DNA of 64,000 nt. It comes from Glossina fuscipes (Eukaryota; Arthropoda; Insecta; Diptera; Glossinidae). The position numbers and the translations under genes are program-made. Positions 1 to 11,050 of the stretch are shown piece by piece. The notes beneath the pieces were generated by a model that was not told where the DNA came from, searched no databases, and saw only the letters and a program-made list of their open reading frames with translations. The first letter of the stretch is position 1. Every line of letters starts with the position of its first letter. The stretch lies in contig NW_023998432.1 of NCBI RefSeq assembly GCF_014805625.2, positions 8,085,122 to 8,149,121 on the forward strand, in the 5' to 3' direction.

Positions 1-258
1 ACACAATTATTATCATATTTGCATATTCTCACAGGTCTTGAAGAAAATAATACACAAATAATTATGATTTTGTGTATAACATCAATCATAAGGGCTCATA
101 AGGGCAAAAATTCACTAAGGTCCGATTTGTTGGCATTAACTACTGAAGAACTGGAAGCAGGACTCATAGTCATAATTCAAAGTTATTATTTTAAGGACGA
201 ATTAAATAAGCTCCAGAACAACGAAGAAATTGGAAAACAAATTGCACGTTGCGTGTGA
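1..258 (+). pseudogene. BEL/Pao retrotransposon pol fragment
   Basis: An open frame enters from the left edge and stops at 258. The translated segment contains LTTEELEAG followed by IIQSYYFKDELNKL. From memory of the family, this matches the stretch between RNase H and integrase in BEL/Pao polyproteins, where an 'LT..EL..A' motif precedes a 'Q...F..EL..L' motif. It breaks off in an unrelated tail (IARCV, stop) where the integrase zinc region should begin, so it is a truncated relic. The remainder of the element lies left of the window or is lost. The call rests on motif shape only. Confidence 0.55.
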
Positions 259-1177
259 ATTAGTTTCTGTCTGCTCTTTAAATGGATCTTCAATATACCT
301 GTCAATTATTCAGGTTCAGGATAACATAATTCGAAAGCAACCATAATTTATTTAATTTTTTTTATGAAGTTTATTGCGGCTGCGAACTATTCATTATTCT
401 CATAAATCATTGATTAACAAATGGCGCTGATAATATAATTTACTATGTTCTATACATATTTATAATTTTTAAAACTTTTATACATTCTCTTGTTCTTATT
501 GACTTGCATTTCGTTTTTATAGAATACTTGCTTGTAATTCCTTTTTTTCCATTATTGGAACGTACTATTTTAGCATAAAATTGGAATATTTGAGCGCTAT
601 TTTTTTACGCACGAACTTTAAAAATATGTCTTTAAGAGTTTTTTTTTACTTTCCTTCGTATAAACGGCAATAAAAATATAACACAAACTTTAGAAACGTG
701 TTTTCATATCCACCAAGCATACTAATGTTTCCGTCCTGCCAGTTATACTCGTAGCCCATCCTTGCTCATCTGTGAATTTAACACCCTATATGCTACAATG
801 CTTTCGTTGCATTTGAAACAAATGTTACAACCAAAAACTTCAATTTTACATGTTAAGACCTTTTTATGGTCGTGGAAAAATAGATAAATGAAAAAAAATT
901 ATTATAATGAGGAACATGTCTATCACACGTTTCAAAACTTTGAGCTAGTTTTTCGTGAAATCAAAATTTTTCAAAACCTCTCACGCAACAACTCCTACAA
1001 TTTTCATATTTTGTGAGAATATCTTAATATCCTAGTGCATCGAGTATTTTTGACACGTTTTTTGATTAACGATTTTTGTTAATTAAAAATTTTAACAAAG
1101 GTTTCTTTTTTAATATCTAATTTGATTTCATCCCAAAAAATTCGCAAAATAACGCTTTTCTTAATAACTTATGTATG
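259..1177. other. AT-rich stretch without recognised genes
   Basis: No open frame of coding character and no repeat with clear ends was seen. The sequence has many poly-T and poly-A tracts, as expected for fly intergenic DNA. Confidence 0.5.
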
Positions 1178-1399
1178 CTAAGAAGATTTTAAAGCGGATT
1201 TATTCCTCTTATGCTTGTGCTTATATCCACACTTAGTCGGTTCAATTGGAATGTCCAGCGAAACATCTACAATGTCGTCAGAATAAGATATTGAAGCTGC
1301 AGAAAGTTAATCCCGAAGTTCCAAATTTTGCATTTTGTAGTGCAAGCAAATGTTGTGAAGAACTGCACAAACGTTTGCAATTGGCCCATCTTTCTTGAA
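1178..1399 (-). pseudogene. PIF/Harbinger transposase C-terminal remnant
   Basis: Read on the minus strand from 1399, the frame gives KKDGPIANVCAVLHNICLHY, then an in-frame TAA, then about 50 further residues ending in a lysine/histidine-rich tail and a TAG at 1178-1180. The 'AxVCAVLHNIC' block is the conserved helix near the end of PIF/Harbinger DDE transposases (established family knowledge). There is one internal stop, another stop just upstream (about 1400), and no upstream catalytic domain in this frame, so this is a dead fragment. No terminal inverted repeats or TTA/TAA target duplication were identified. Confidence 0.7.
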
Positions 1400-3689
1400 T
1401 CATATATGGTTTTTCGCTCTTGTATTAATTTATATTTTTGAAAAATTAATTTAATACTAACCTTTATAAACACCAATGTATTTCAACAATATTCCTCACC
1501 TTATAATCGACAACATTTCAATTATCGATCATTGTGAATCAACGTGTCACAACGAAAGCGAAAAAATGGATTAATTTACTAACATCTCACAAATTTAAAA
1601 TTTTTGTTTTATTTCAGTTGTTTGCAAGTAAGCAATTTTGTTCGGAATTTGTTTTATTTTCATTTACAGCTGCTTTCTTTTATAAATGCAACTATAAATC
1701 ATCTAACAAACTCAGAACAACCAATCCTAACTTTTTAAGAAGTCCTTTTGCTTTCCTTTTCTACAACAGTCGTATTGTCTTAATTAAGTTTCATAGGTTT
1801 CTTCTAAGAATATTTATTATATTCTTGATCTTCAATTATTCAGGCGGTATCATCAGAAGGAAAACAAAGCACGTACTTTTATTTCTTTCAAAATAAAATT
1901 GTGGCTACGTAACGAAATGTAGTCTGGGTTTGCATAAAGTATAATTTAAAGCCTATTGTGAGTCAGTTAAAAAATAGTTTGTCCACTTTATATATAATGA
2001 AATGTTACAATATTTACCATGTTAGCCAAGCTTTGGGATGGATGTTCCAAGAAGTATGGTGATAGTGTTTGGCTTTATAAACTTATTTCAGTTTAAATAA
2101 TAGATCAAGTAAAAAGCTCGTGACGTTTTCCAAACTCACTTTTGCCATTTTTCTGGTAAGAAGATTATGCAATCATTATGCAATGAATCAAGCGATTTTC
2201 AGAGGCCTTATTGGAACGAACGCGGAAGCCAAGCTTTTCAAACCGAACTCTTTCAATTTTTTCCACGAGATTATCTAGCATTGACGAGATAAAAGGTGAA
2301 GCCGTTGCTATCAATTAGTTTTGGATGCTTTATCACAATTGCACGCTTTAATCGAAGTAACTGTTGACAGTAGAGAGTGGGATCGGCTAGCTTGTGATGC
2401 TCTATGGCATTTTCAATCTTGTCATATACAAAACGTCTTATGTGGCATCACGTCTTTATTATCGTTGGTGTATTTTGATATGCGTTCAATCATGACCTTT
2501 TCTGCATATTCCACATATATCTCTTCTGAAATGACTTTGTTGCGTTTCCTTTCAGCAGCAGTTCCCATAAAGAAATTCGACCCTTTAATTTTCATCGCTC
2601 ATTCATATAGTGTTCAAATATCGAGTTTCTTCTTCGTAACTATATAAAAATATAAAGAGGATTGAAAATTCTTTTCAATCAATCAATGGTTAGTCACAAG
2701 CGATATCATAAGATGAAATGTTCTCGTTCCCCTGAGATTTCTCTTCAAAGGTTTTCATCGATTTTGCCAACGATTGGTGCGGATAGCGTGGTGAGGGTTT
2801 AATGTCGAAATTTTCTGAGTGGAAACACGCAAATAATTTTCGTGCTGCATCTTCATAGCAAACATACGAGATTTTTTTCACAGGTCTTTGAAGCGTTGCC
2901 GCATTGCTTGAAGTGATATAAACTATGGTGAGTTTAGATATCAACAGAATAAAGTTAAGAAAGAGAAAAAAGATAATTTACGATTTATATTTCATTATGT
3001 ATTTGTTTTATAAAACGGCATTTACACTACCGTTGATTTCTTTTAAAATAGTGCAGAACTTACGATGTGGTCATATGAAAAATTTTAACCAAAAAATCGC
3101 GAATTTAAAAATCGTCAAATTACCTTGAAGCTCCTAAATATACTTCCCTACATTTGTGCCGCATTTATGGTAGATTTGGAGGCGAATTCCACATGAAATT
3201 CTAATTGCGTTTAATTTTTCACTTTATGCCATTTCGTGAAGTATTAGTTTTATTAATTTTTTAACTTTAAATTTTTCATAACTCAGTTCTCCGCGTTTTT
3301 AAGATTACACGTCTTATTATAAATATACAAAAATAAACTTACTACTTTACATACAAGCATAAAGAACCAGGAGATGAACCATTTTCATACCTCACTTTAA
3401 CCGAACTTAAATGTCTCCTATAGCTTCTATATTAGAGAACAAATTATTTTGAAATTCACTTTCACTATTATGAGCAGGTTTATAGTTGGGGCTGAAATTT
3501 ATGTTTACATTTGAAATAAGGCTGTATTCACAAGTCTTGAGCTTTCTTCCTCAATCTTTGTTACCCTGATTGAGAAGGCTTATTACGTAGATATATAGAG
3601 ATGCCTATTTTTAGCTGCTACAAATGAAATGATTAAATTAATATTTCTATCCTTCAGGGCAAGTTATGGAAACACCTAAATCAAACCAA
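1400..3689. other. AT-rich region with unassigned open frames
   Basis: No gene could be assigned. On the minus strand 2690-2944 encodes an 84-residue frame containing RYPHQSLAKSMKTFEE. Another minus-strand frame near 2410-2600 contains AERKRNKVISEE followed by an IYVEYAEK stretch. Both look more protein-like than chance AT-rich reading frames and could be parts of one decayed transposon protein, but neither was recognised. The plus-strand frames at 1534-1896 and 2321-2647 look like chance readings. Confidence 0.35.
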
Positions 3690-3938
3690 TGAAATCTGTA
3701 TATATATGTGCAGTTATATGTATAAAATGCAATATATATGTATATTTGTATATATATATGTATAAATGTATATATATATGTATATTTGCATATATATATG
3801 TATAAATGTATATATATATGTATATTTGTATATATATATGTATATTTGTATATATATATGTATATATATATATATATGTATATATATATGTACATGTATA
3901 TATATATGTATATATATATGAACAATATATTTATATAT
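3690..3938. repeat. TATATATG-type microsatellite
   Basis: About 250 bases built from TATATATATGTATA units, alternating with short TTTG and AAATG variants at intervals of roughly 20 bases. The open frames here on both strands (tyrosine/isoleucine/methionine only) are artefacts of the repeat. The right end supplies the ATAT that flanks the element starting at 3944. Confidence 0.9.
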
Positions 3939-4559
3939 TATATTGTTATGGAATTCGCCTTTTTCTAAGATACACTTGTAACGGGTCTTCTTGGGTAGGG
4001 TAGAAACTCAGCCAATCCAAGGTTCGTTGCAAGATAATTTATTTGAAATGAAATATTCTGGACCTCCGGGGATGATCTTAAATTTCTCTATTTTATATAG
4101 GAGGAGTACAGCGTTGTGTAGAGGCTGGCCAGGAAAGGAACCAGCGAGACGACCCGACTTCTGGTGTGGTTTACGCGTGGTGAGAGATTTATCTATTATT
4201 ATTTTTCCTTTGATTTACCGCGGAGCGCTTAGACAGCTATGACACCAAATTGAAAGATTCTGTGTGATGAGCTGATCTTTTATAGCTGGGGTCTGACTCG
4301 TTTGCTCCGTTCCAACATGTCCTAGGCTGTAGGCATTTACGTGTGTGTTGTGGTATGTTACTTATACATGTGCTTAACTGAGGTTGGCTGCTGTCACAGC
4401 CTCAGTTACGACTTGCATGAACGACTTGCCCAAAACCTAATATCGACTTATTACTTTGCAGCTAGCTTACTGCTATGTTTGAATAAGTGCCTACTCGATA
4501 CGTACTCAGGTACCAAATCGCGTGATTTCTACCACCGTTAGGTACGTGGGTACTTGTTG

Positions 4560-5340
4560 CTTAACCTGTGTGTTCAATACTTTAAATAAGTTTCTATAGT
4601 TTTATACCAACAAGTGTACTTTTCTGTTCTTGTGTGGTTGTACGTGTGTGTTTATATATTTAGCATGTGTGTACGCTTATCCCTTGTTTCCTACCTAAGT
4701 TCATTCCTGTCTGTTTTGTATGATCATATATTGTACAGATTTTCTACCGAATTTTACATGTATTTCCTACTTGTGCCGGTGTTTATATATTTACTATCTT
4801 CTGTACATTTTAATGCTTGTAAACACGGTATCTACTGGTGTGCGTATTCCTATAGTTAAGTTGTTTTGTGTTGTGTTGCATGTTATCTTATTGTGTGCGT
4901 ATTCTTCTAATCTTACCGTTTTGTTTATTGTTTGACGATTTTATATGACCTAACGGTACTACACAATGTTTCTGCAGTTTATACACGTGCTTATCCCTTG
5001 TTTTTCTACCTACGTTTATTTTCTGTATGTTTTGTATGCCCTAACAGTTTTGAAGATTTCATATGACCTAATTCTACTATACATTTTGTGCAATGTTTCT
5101 GCAGTTTATACACTTACCGGTGTTTGTACTTTTTAAAGCATAGAGATTTTTGCGGTGCTAAAGTCTATGCGTTTTACGTGCTTGTATATGCTTATCCCTT
5201 AATTTTTTCCTACCTACGTTCATTTCTGCATATTTTGTGTGCCCTAACGGTGCTATACGGCTTTTGTACATTGTTTAGAGATTTCATATGCCCTAACGGT
5301 ACTATACATTCTGTGCAATGCTTCTGCAGCTTCTGTGCAT
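4560..5340. repeat. Degenerate long-period repeats
   Basis: Phrases recur in the same order two to four times: TGCTTATCCCTT, then TTTCTACCTACGTT, then a CCCTAACGGT block, then CAATGTTTCTGCAGTTTATA. Clear instances start near 4676, 4970 and 5190. The spacing is uneven, so this is an old, diverged tandem array rather than a clean satellite. The open frames across it (for example 5088-5471) follow the repeats and have no recognisable domain. Confidence 0.6.
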
Positions 5341-5466
5341 GTTTTTTGCTCATGTGTGTGCACATGTGTCGTATTGATTTCATACCGATCTTATCCCGAT
5401 TCTATTTTACTGATTTGTACAAGTCGCGTACAGGCTCTGAGCTAGTGTTTTCTTACAGACTTTGGT

Positions 5467-5694
5467 TCTAATGTTTTTATACATATTTTGTTCCAATGCT
5501 TTTATATATGTTTTGTTCTAATGCTATGGTACATCGTTTTGATCTGATGCTTTTATACAGGTTGTGTTCTAGTGCTTCTGTACATAGTTTTGATCTGATG
5601 CTTTTATACTGGTTGTGTTCTGATGCTTTTATACAGGTTGTGTTCTGATGCTTTTGTAGATAGTTTTGATCTGATGCTTTTATACATATTGTCT
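5467..5694. repeat. Tandem array, nine 25-26 base monomers
   Basis: Nine consecutive monomers of 25 or 26 bases, typified by TCTGATGCTTTTATACAGG plus TTGTGT. Two monomer types alternate irregularly, one ending TTGTGT and one ending AGTTTTGA. The minus-strand frame over 5477-5722 is a repeat artefact with KASDQN/KALEHN-like periodicity. Confidence 0.85.
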
Positions 5695-5837
5695 TATACT
5701 TATGCTGGAGGAGGTTGCTCAAGTTTATTTAACCCAATCGGACTGACGAGTTGTTCGCTGTGGGTAAATGTCTTAGGCAAACGGACTTGTATTCCGTAAG
5801 GAGGCAAAAACGCTTCCTTACACACTCTGTATCACTT

Positions 5838-6331
5838 GATCGCGGATCTTTTGTTCAAAAGAAATACACTTCAAAGTTCTTTTATTTACAATTATATTTT
5901 TTTATATGTAGGATTATTTACAGTTTACGATCCGCCTTAGTGGCCGAGTAGGCAAGAGTCTCGACTAGCAACTCAATGGTCGTGGGTTCAAATCTCAAGT
6001 GCGGTAGATTTTTTAATAAAGCTGAAAGCCGGAGATGCTAGTGCTTAGTCTTAGAATTTTATTCTCTGGCTAAGTTTATAATAATAATAATTACAATTTA
6101 TTCTTGACAATACTTTCGACTGCTTAACTCAAATATCTTGCGTTTCACAAATATTCTATTTATATACATTTTTACGATTTTTAATTTATTAACTTGCTTT
6201 TCCGCTAATAATTTTCATCGGCCTGCAGCTGCATGACGCCTCGCGAATGTGCATTTTGCTTCTCTTTAAGGAATTTATTATTTGGGAAAATGACTTAGCT
6301 TGAAAGAACTAGATTTGGGATTCCCGTATCA
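5838..6331 (+). mobile_element. LTR copy related to the 59 kb solo LTR
   Basis: From AAAAGAAATACACTTC near 5860 to CCCGTATCA at 6331 the sequence aligns with the solo LTR at 59083-59416. Shared blocks include a CAATACT(T/C)TCGACT block, CTATTTATATACATTTTTAC, TTAACTTGCTTTTCCGCT and GGGATT(C)CCGTA. The SINE at 5927-6090 interrupts the alignment. The left boundary is weak, because the first 20 bases are diverged. Confidence 0.7.
5927..6090 (+). mobile_element. tRNA-derived SINE
   Basis: The head carries an A-box-like TGGCCGAGTAGGC and, about 45 bases later, a B-box-like GGGTTCAAATCTC, the two internal pol III promoter parts of a tRNA with a longish variable arm. The acceptor and anticodon stems pair badly, so it is not a working tRNA. 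A unique body follows, ending in ATAATAATAATAA, a typical SINE tail. It sits inside an LTR that lacks this segment in its other copy. ATTTACAGTTTA on the left and AATTACAATTTA on the right (10 of 12 matches) look like an ageing target duplication. An alternative left edge is the TTACAATT at 5887-5894. Confidence 0.65.
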
Positions 6332-6394
6332 ATATATAATATATACAATTGTGTATGTTTATGTAGTACATGCATATATATATTGTACATATAT

Positions 6395-6837
6395 TGTGAG
6401 GATCCAAAGTCGTCCCTCGTTTTGGCCTCACGGGATCTCCGTCTCTGGTGGGGTAGAGAGAGTGCTAGTTTATGTTAGAGAGTAAGTTAGAATAAGAATA
6501 GGGTTAGGAATAGAACAAGAATAGGATAGGAATAGAATAAGAATAGGGCGAGAAATAAAATAAAAATAGCTTAAGTCTAGGGTAGACTAGATTAAGTTAG
6601 AATAATTTAGAATTAGTCATCGTTTGAAAATCTTGCTTTGGAGTCATTGTTTGACAGTCGTTGTTGAAGAGTCATGAGTCGTAACTTAGGAGTCGTGCTT
6701 TAGCGTCGTAAGAGTAATAATAAGCGTGGAATATAAAAACCCAACAATAAAGGTCCCTGTAAAAAATTAATGTTCTTGTGTTTTCCTGGGCCGCTGAGCT
6801 GCCCCAGCTCCAGAAATGGACCGGAAACGCCCTCACA
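6395..6837 (+). repeat. 5' LTR of the 6.4-14.7 kb Gypsy element
   Basis: Begins TGTGAGGATCCAAAG and ends CGCCCTCACA. It aligns base by base with the 3' LTR over its whole length with scattered substitutions. The right part has a GGATATAAAAAC-like (here GGAATATAAAAACC) promoter element and an AATAAAGG polyadenylation-type signal near 6745. Confidence 0.92.
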
Positions 6838-6839
6838 AG

Positions 6840-6857
6840 TGGCGCCTGAGCAGGGAT
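6840..6857 (+). promoter_or_regulatory. Primer-binding site, tRNA-Lys-like
   Basis: TGGCGCCTGAGCAGGGAT starts two bases after the 5' LTR. TGG matches the CCA end of a tRNA, and the next bases are close to the TGGCGCCCGAACAGGGA of lentiviral tRNA-Lys3 primer sites. From memory, the fly element Osvaldo also uses a Lys3-type primer, which would agree with the pol affinity. Confidence 0.75.
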
Positions 6858-8860
6858 CTTTATCTTAGAAAACGGGAGTGAAGTGGAGTGGAAAAAAAGA
6901 AACACAAAAGAACAGTCATTATGACCGTTAAACAAAAATTAAGTTTTCCATGCCAAAACATACAAAAAACAAAAAAGCAAAGCATTCAAAGGCTCATAAG
7001 AGCCTGTGCTAAATAAAGTACCAAAAGGTCATCGCCGAAAATCCGCTATACGGTGAAAAACCACAGAAAAGCGAATTGATCGTGGTCGCCAAAATGACTG
7101 AGAGTACCAGAAGAGAGCATCAGAAAAACGGTAGCAACGGTGCGGGTCGAAATCTTAACGCAAAAAAAGTGCAAGTGACACAAAACAAAAGAAGGCAAAA
7201 AGAAAAACAAAAAATATAATAAAAGTCGCAAAAATTACAAAAATTAACACATTGCAAAAGTTAAAATTAATGGAAAAACGAAGAAAAAAGTACAAAAGCG
7301 GCAAACAATTTTAACGAAGAAGTACCAAGTGGAAAAAACAAAATAAGGAAAGAATCCAGACAATTTGAATGAACTGTAAAGCAAGGAAAAACAAAAAAAA
7401 TATAAAAAGAAAAGGAAAGATCAACCATTGCAAAAAGCAACCAACGCCACAGATATTGTAAAAAAAAATTAGAGAAAAGGATCAAATAAACATTTAAACC
7501 GATATGCCTACGAAAAGAAAAGTGAAAAACCAAGAGGCAAATATTGACGCTAATTTATGTAAAACAACGCTCATCACGGTGCTTCATTTTGCTTCTAAAG
7601 CTATCCTTGTTGTCAAATAAAATAATACGAACACAGAAAAATAAATCGGAACTAATTAAGTGACTTTTATTAATGTACCAAGCAGTTGATATAATTGAAA
7701 TGTCTTACAGCAGCAATTCTGTTAACGTGAATTTAGGAAAATGATCCTCCAGCAGTAACAGCAGCCAAAGGAAACCTAATAAGTAACCATAAGTACAAAT
7801 AAAGAAAAATCATACATAAAACGAACAATTTGTAAAAAAAAGGCAGAATATTGTGTAAATGTATCAAGTGGAAAGGGAAGGAAAAATCTAACTTGCTTTT
7901 CTCAATATCATCCGACGGTCCTTGCGAAATATCTAATAACAACGATAACAACAATAACTACAGCAGCACCAATAACGGAGAGAAAGCCAGCCTATACGGG
8001 AAGAATTTGAAACCAACATTTTAATTCTTAACAATAGATAAAACAGGGATTAATGTTTCCTTCTTTCAGGTGCCTGAACAATTAAAAAAAAAAGAAAGGG
8101 GAATGCGCTCAAGTTGACAGGAATATCATCATCAGTTCCATCATCCTTCTACTCATCAACATCAACAACAACAGCAAGAGCAAGTACAGTTGAAGGCAGG
8201 TTCGGTGCACTCCAAATTAACGAATTTGAAAATCACACAACTGCATTATACAAAATCTTACTACACTCTCGTCATTTTTCTATGCGTACCAATGCTTTTG
8301 TAATTTCTTCAGATTAACTTTGTCATAGCATTTGGAATATATTGCTTGTAACTATTTCTTGCAAGTTAGAGGCAACTATCCCTAAAGAAAAACACGCATA
8401 TGCATGCACATATTACCAGCGTGGTGATCGATTTCAAATGAAAGAATCTCAAATAAAAAAATTTTAAAATTCTATAAAAGAAAACACAAGATACGAAATA
8501 TATTTTCCAATGTTCAGTCAAAAAAACAACTCATATTTGACAAGTAAGGAATAAGCGAACCTAGACTAAGCTACTAACCCCCCTACAGCAATTTGTACGG
8601 GCCAAACAATATTACAAAAAAAAAAAAAAGACATGGAAGTCATAAACAAAATAATAACAAGCAATAAAAGAACAAGAGGAAAAGGTGCAATAGAAAAGAG
8701 GAAGAGGATATAACAGAAAGAAAATAAAATAAAACGAAAAAATAATAACAAGAAATCCTAACCCAAAAGAGGAAAAAAAAATAGTAAACGAAACCCACAA
8801 AAAAAAATAAAAATAATAAAATAGAAAAAAAAGGAAACAACACAATAAAGAACCATCCTC
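6858..8860 (+). other. A-rich leader of the Gypsy element
   Basis: Two kilobases between the primer site and gag. The plus strand is very rich in A with runs such as ACAAAAAAAATATAAAAAG, and there is no plus-strand reading frame of protein character. The minus-strand frames here (phenylalanine/leucine-rich) are shadows of the A-rich strand. A long untranslated leader or a decayed spacer is the likely reading. Confidence 0.6.
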
Positions 8861-8959
8861 ACAATGCCCATGGCAACTAATCGATTGTGTATTCCTTTAT
8901 CACTAACCCTAGTTAAGCCTACGTATCACCAAACGCCCAAATCCGGAATGAACTCCGAG

Positions 8960-10135
8960 CCTGCTAGGCAAGTTTGACCTGGACATCACGGGCACTGTGC
9001 AGGAGATGAGGAGACGCTGGGCCCAATTCATCAACCAAAACAACGAACACGAGGTCGTCACCCGACTGCTCAAACTGCAGACGGAGCTGGAGGCCCTCAC
9101 TAAGCAGCGATCGCTCTCTCCGGCATCTCATACGAGAAATGTAGCCGACGAGCTACCACCGACTGAGAAGGGATGCTTGCACCCGCCAATGAGCGCCGAA
9201 ACCCTGCATGTACCAGTGACGGTAATGGGGCCGGACAGCAAAATGGCATTGGCATCTTACTCCCATACCTCGGGACCAGCCATCTATACCAGCGAAAGCT
9301 TTCAGTCCGCCACACCGACAGCGGCCGACACGAGACCTGGCATCGAAGTAGTCAGCAGGTATGGGCTCATTTTCACCGGCCGTAGAGAGCCGCTTGCCTT
9401 CATCGAGCGGGTCGCGGAGCTTGCAGAGGCATACGGCGTCGACAAAGACCAGCCACCATGGTGATGATTCTAGGTGAACGAGCCTTAACGTGGTACCGCA
9501 GCAACAACCAAAACTGGGCACTCTGGGAGAAGTTCCGAGCTGCCTTTATGAGATTCTTCCTGCCACGGTGACACTTCAATCGACTCGAAGACGACATTCG
9601 TCGACGCACCCAGCGACCCAGAGAGAAGTTGCAAGATTACGTGTTGGCCCTGCAGGAACTAATGCTCGATACCATAATGACGATGGAGCAACAACTGGAG
9701 CGCATTTAAAAGAACGGGCAACACGACTACATGTGGTACATACGGCGCCGAGATTTCAACAATTTGGCCGAACTAATGGAGCTCGTCAGCGATCTAGAAG
9801 CGATCCAGAAGGGCAACGCGTCACGTGAGGCACCCAGTGAAACACGCCGAGAATTCCAAGCAGGCGCTCGGCGGCATGACCCACTGAACAACAGAGCACG
9901 CACGCCGGATTCAGGGCCGTCAGAAAGGCGAATGAGTACGGCGATGCCGTCCCGACGGTATGGCCAGAGCGGCCACCTCCAATCTAATTGCCCGAACCCA
10001 CAAGTCCTATACTGCTGGACATGCGGCCGACGAGGGGTACGGACTATCGACTGCTGTCGACAGGAAAATTACGGTGGAGCCCACCACCAGCGAGGGGCGA
10101 TGGGCCCCGAAACGTACCAGCCTTGCAAACAGTAA
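8960..10135 (+). pseudogene. gag of the Gypsy element, broken
   Basis: The capsid region reads in pieces. 8960-9464 covers an N-terminal part with a coiled-coil-like [14 protein letters not shown] stretch. A different frame from about 9455 carries [19 protein letters not shown], typical of the retrotransposon gag domain, with stops at about 9570 and 9708. The frame at 9731-10135 continues through a DLEAIQKGN helix to a zinc-knuckle region in which the first cysteine is replaced (YGQSGHLQSNCP) and a second knuckle follows (CWTCGRRG). At least two frameshifts and two stops separate the pieces, so no full Gag can be made. Confidence 0.8.
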
Positions 10136-11050
10136 CGTCCGCCAATCTAGCAACTACCCCATGTTCCACCCACGCGTAATGCTGCCAGATAGGCACACTG
10201 CCAAGCTCTAGCCAACCAAGTCAACGAATCCACCCTACATCCATCCACTACAGCGAGACTTACAACATACAAACACAACTCCTTTTTTCCACGTCGAAAA
10301 TTACCAGCGGAAATCCAATTCCCAGCAAAGAAACCCAAGAAACCCCACTACGCGATACGAATCAGGGGCCTCAAAAACATCAAAATCAATGCCTGCGGTG
10401 CAATAAAATTCACATGGATAGGAATAGAATCTCCGGGCCTACAATCAGACGCCCCCAGCGAAACCAATGGCACCAAGCCTCGACCTGAGATTCACATATG
10501 GCAAAGGCGGAGCCTCTAGCGGTCCTCGCGAACCGTCCCGCGCGTCCAACAGACAAACGAGCTACCGAGGTCCAAGAGTTAACGCCCTTAGCAAATCCTC
10601 ATCCACCGCCAGAGTCAAGTCAACGTATTGCGTGCCCTATAGTGGCCTGTACCTATCGGCCAATGATCCGACATTCCGACATCGGAAAGCTGAAGGTGCA
10701 CGAGAACTGATGGGATCTACGGTCAAAAAAAGGTGGAAACCACGGCTGCCAGCACGAAGGTACACTTCGAAGATCGGACGAGTCACTGCCTAGGTGGACA
10801 ACGTCGCGACTACCAGTTTCATTGCCCCTGGCGCGTGAGATCTGGAAAACTTGCAGAAGTGAACCGTACCGAATGAATGTCCGCCTAGTTGACAGAACCG
10901 TGCAAGTGACCAGCAGGGCGCTTGGCGCCATTGGGGTCAAGTTGCAATGCGCGAACAGAACGGCCCGAAACAATACGGACCCCGTCGCGCAAAAGAATAG
11001 ATGAGTTTCCCGAAAATCCGCGAAATATACTGGACAACAATGATCTAACC
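10136..11050 (+). pseudogene. Gypsy element gag-pol junction, protease not resolved
   Basis: Between the zinc knuckles and reverse transcriptase a Gypsy element should have an aspartic protease. Here several short overlapping frames exist (10467-10793, 10498-10710, 10822-11004) but I see no DTG/DSG active-site motif in any of them. The sequence is still GC-rich like the rest of pol, so it is probably the decayed protease and linker. Confidence 0.45.

Larger units (their letters stand above)
3944..6331 (+). mobile_element. Composite LTR-derived element with TG...CA ends
   Basis: The block starts TGTTATGGAATTC and ends CCCGTATCA, and is flanked by ATAT on both sides (3940-3943 and 6332-6335). 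Its first 35 bases resemble the start of the solo LTR at 59083 (TGTTACGAAACTC...AAATACACTT). Its last 320 bases, after removing a SINE, align with that LTR throughout. The interior (about 3980-5840) is unrelated to that LTR, has no pol motifs, and is largely degenerate repeats. Reading it as one non-autonomous LTR element or as an LTR with a large internal expansion is inference; the ATAT flanks could be coincidental next to a TATA-rich microsatellite. Confidence 0.4.

Noticed and set aside
1534..1896. 120-codon plus-strand frame
   Set aside because: Phe/Lys-rich chance frame in AT-rich DNA with no motif; begins without an ATG in context.
3647..4003. Overlapping open frames on both strands rich in Tyr, Ile and Met
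   Set aside because: They are translations of the TATATATG microsatellite and have no other content.
5933..6010. A functional tRNA gene
   Set aside because: Box A and box B are present, but the acceptor and anticodon stems do not pair properly and the unit has a SINE body, tail and flanking near-duplication.
7046..8845. Minus-strand frames rich in Phe, Leu and Tyr, resembling membrane proteins
   Set aside because: They are the complement of an A-rich noncoding leader of the Gypsy element on the plus strand.
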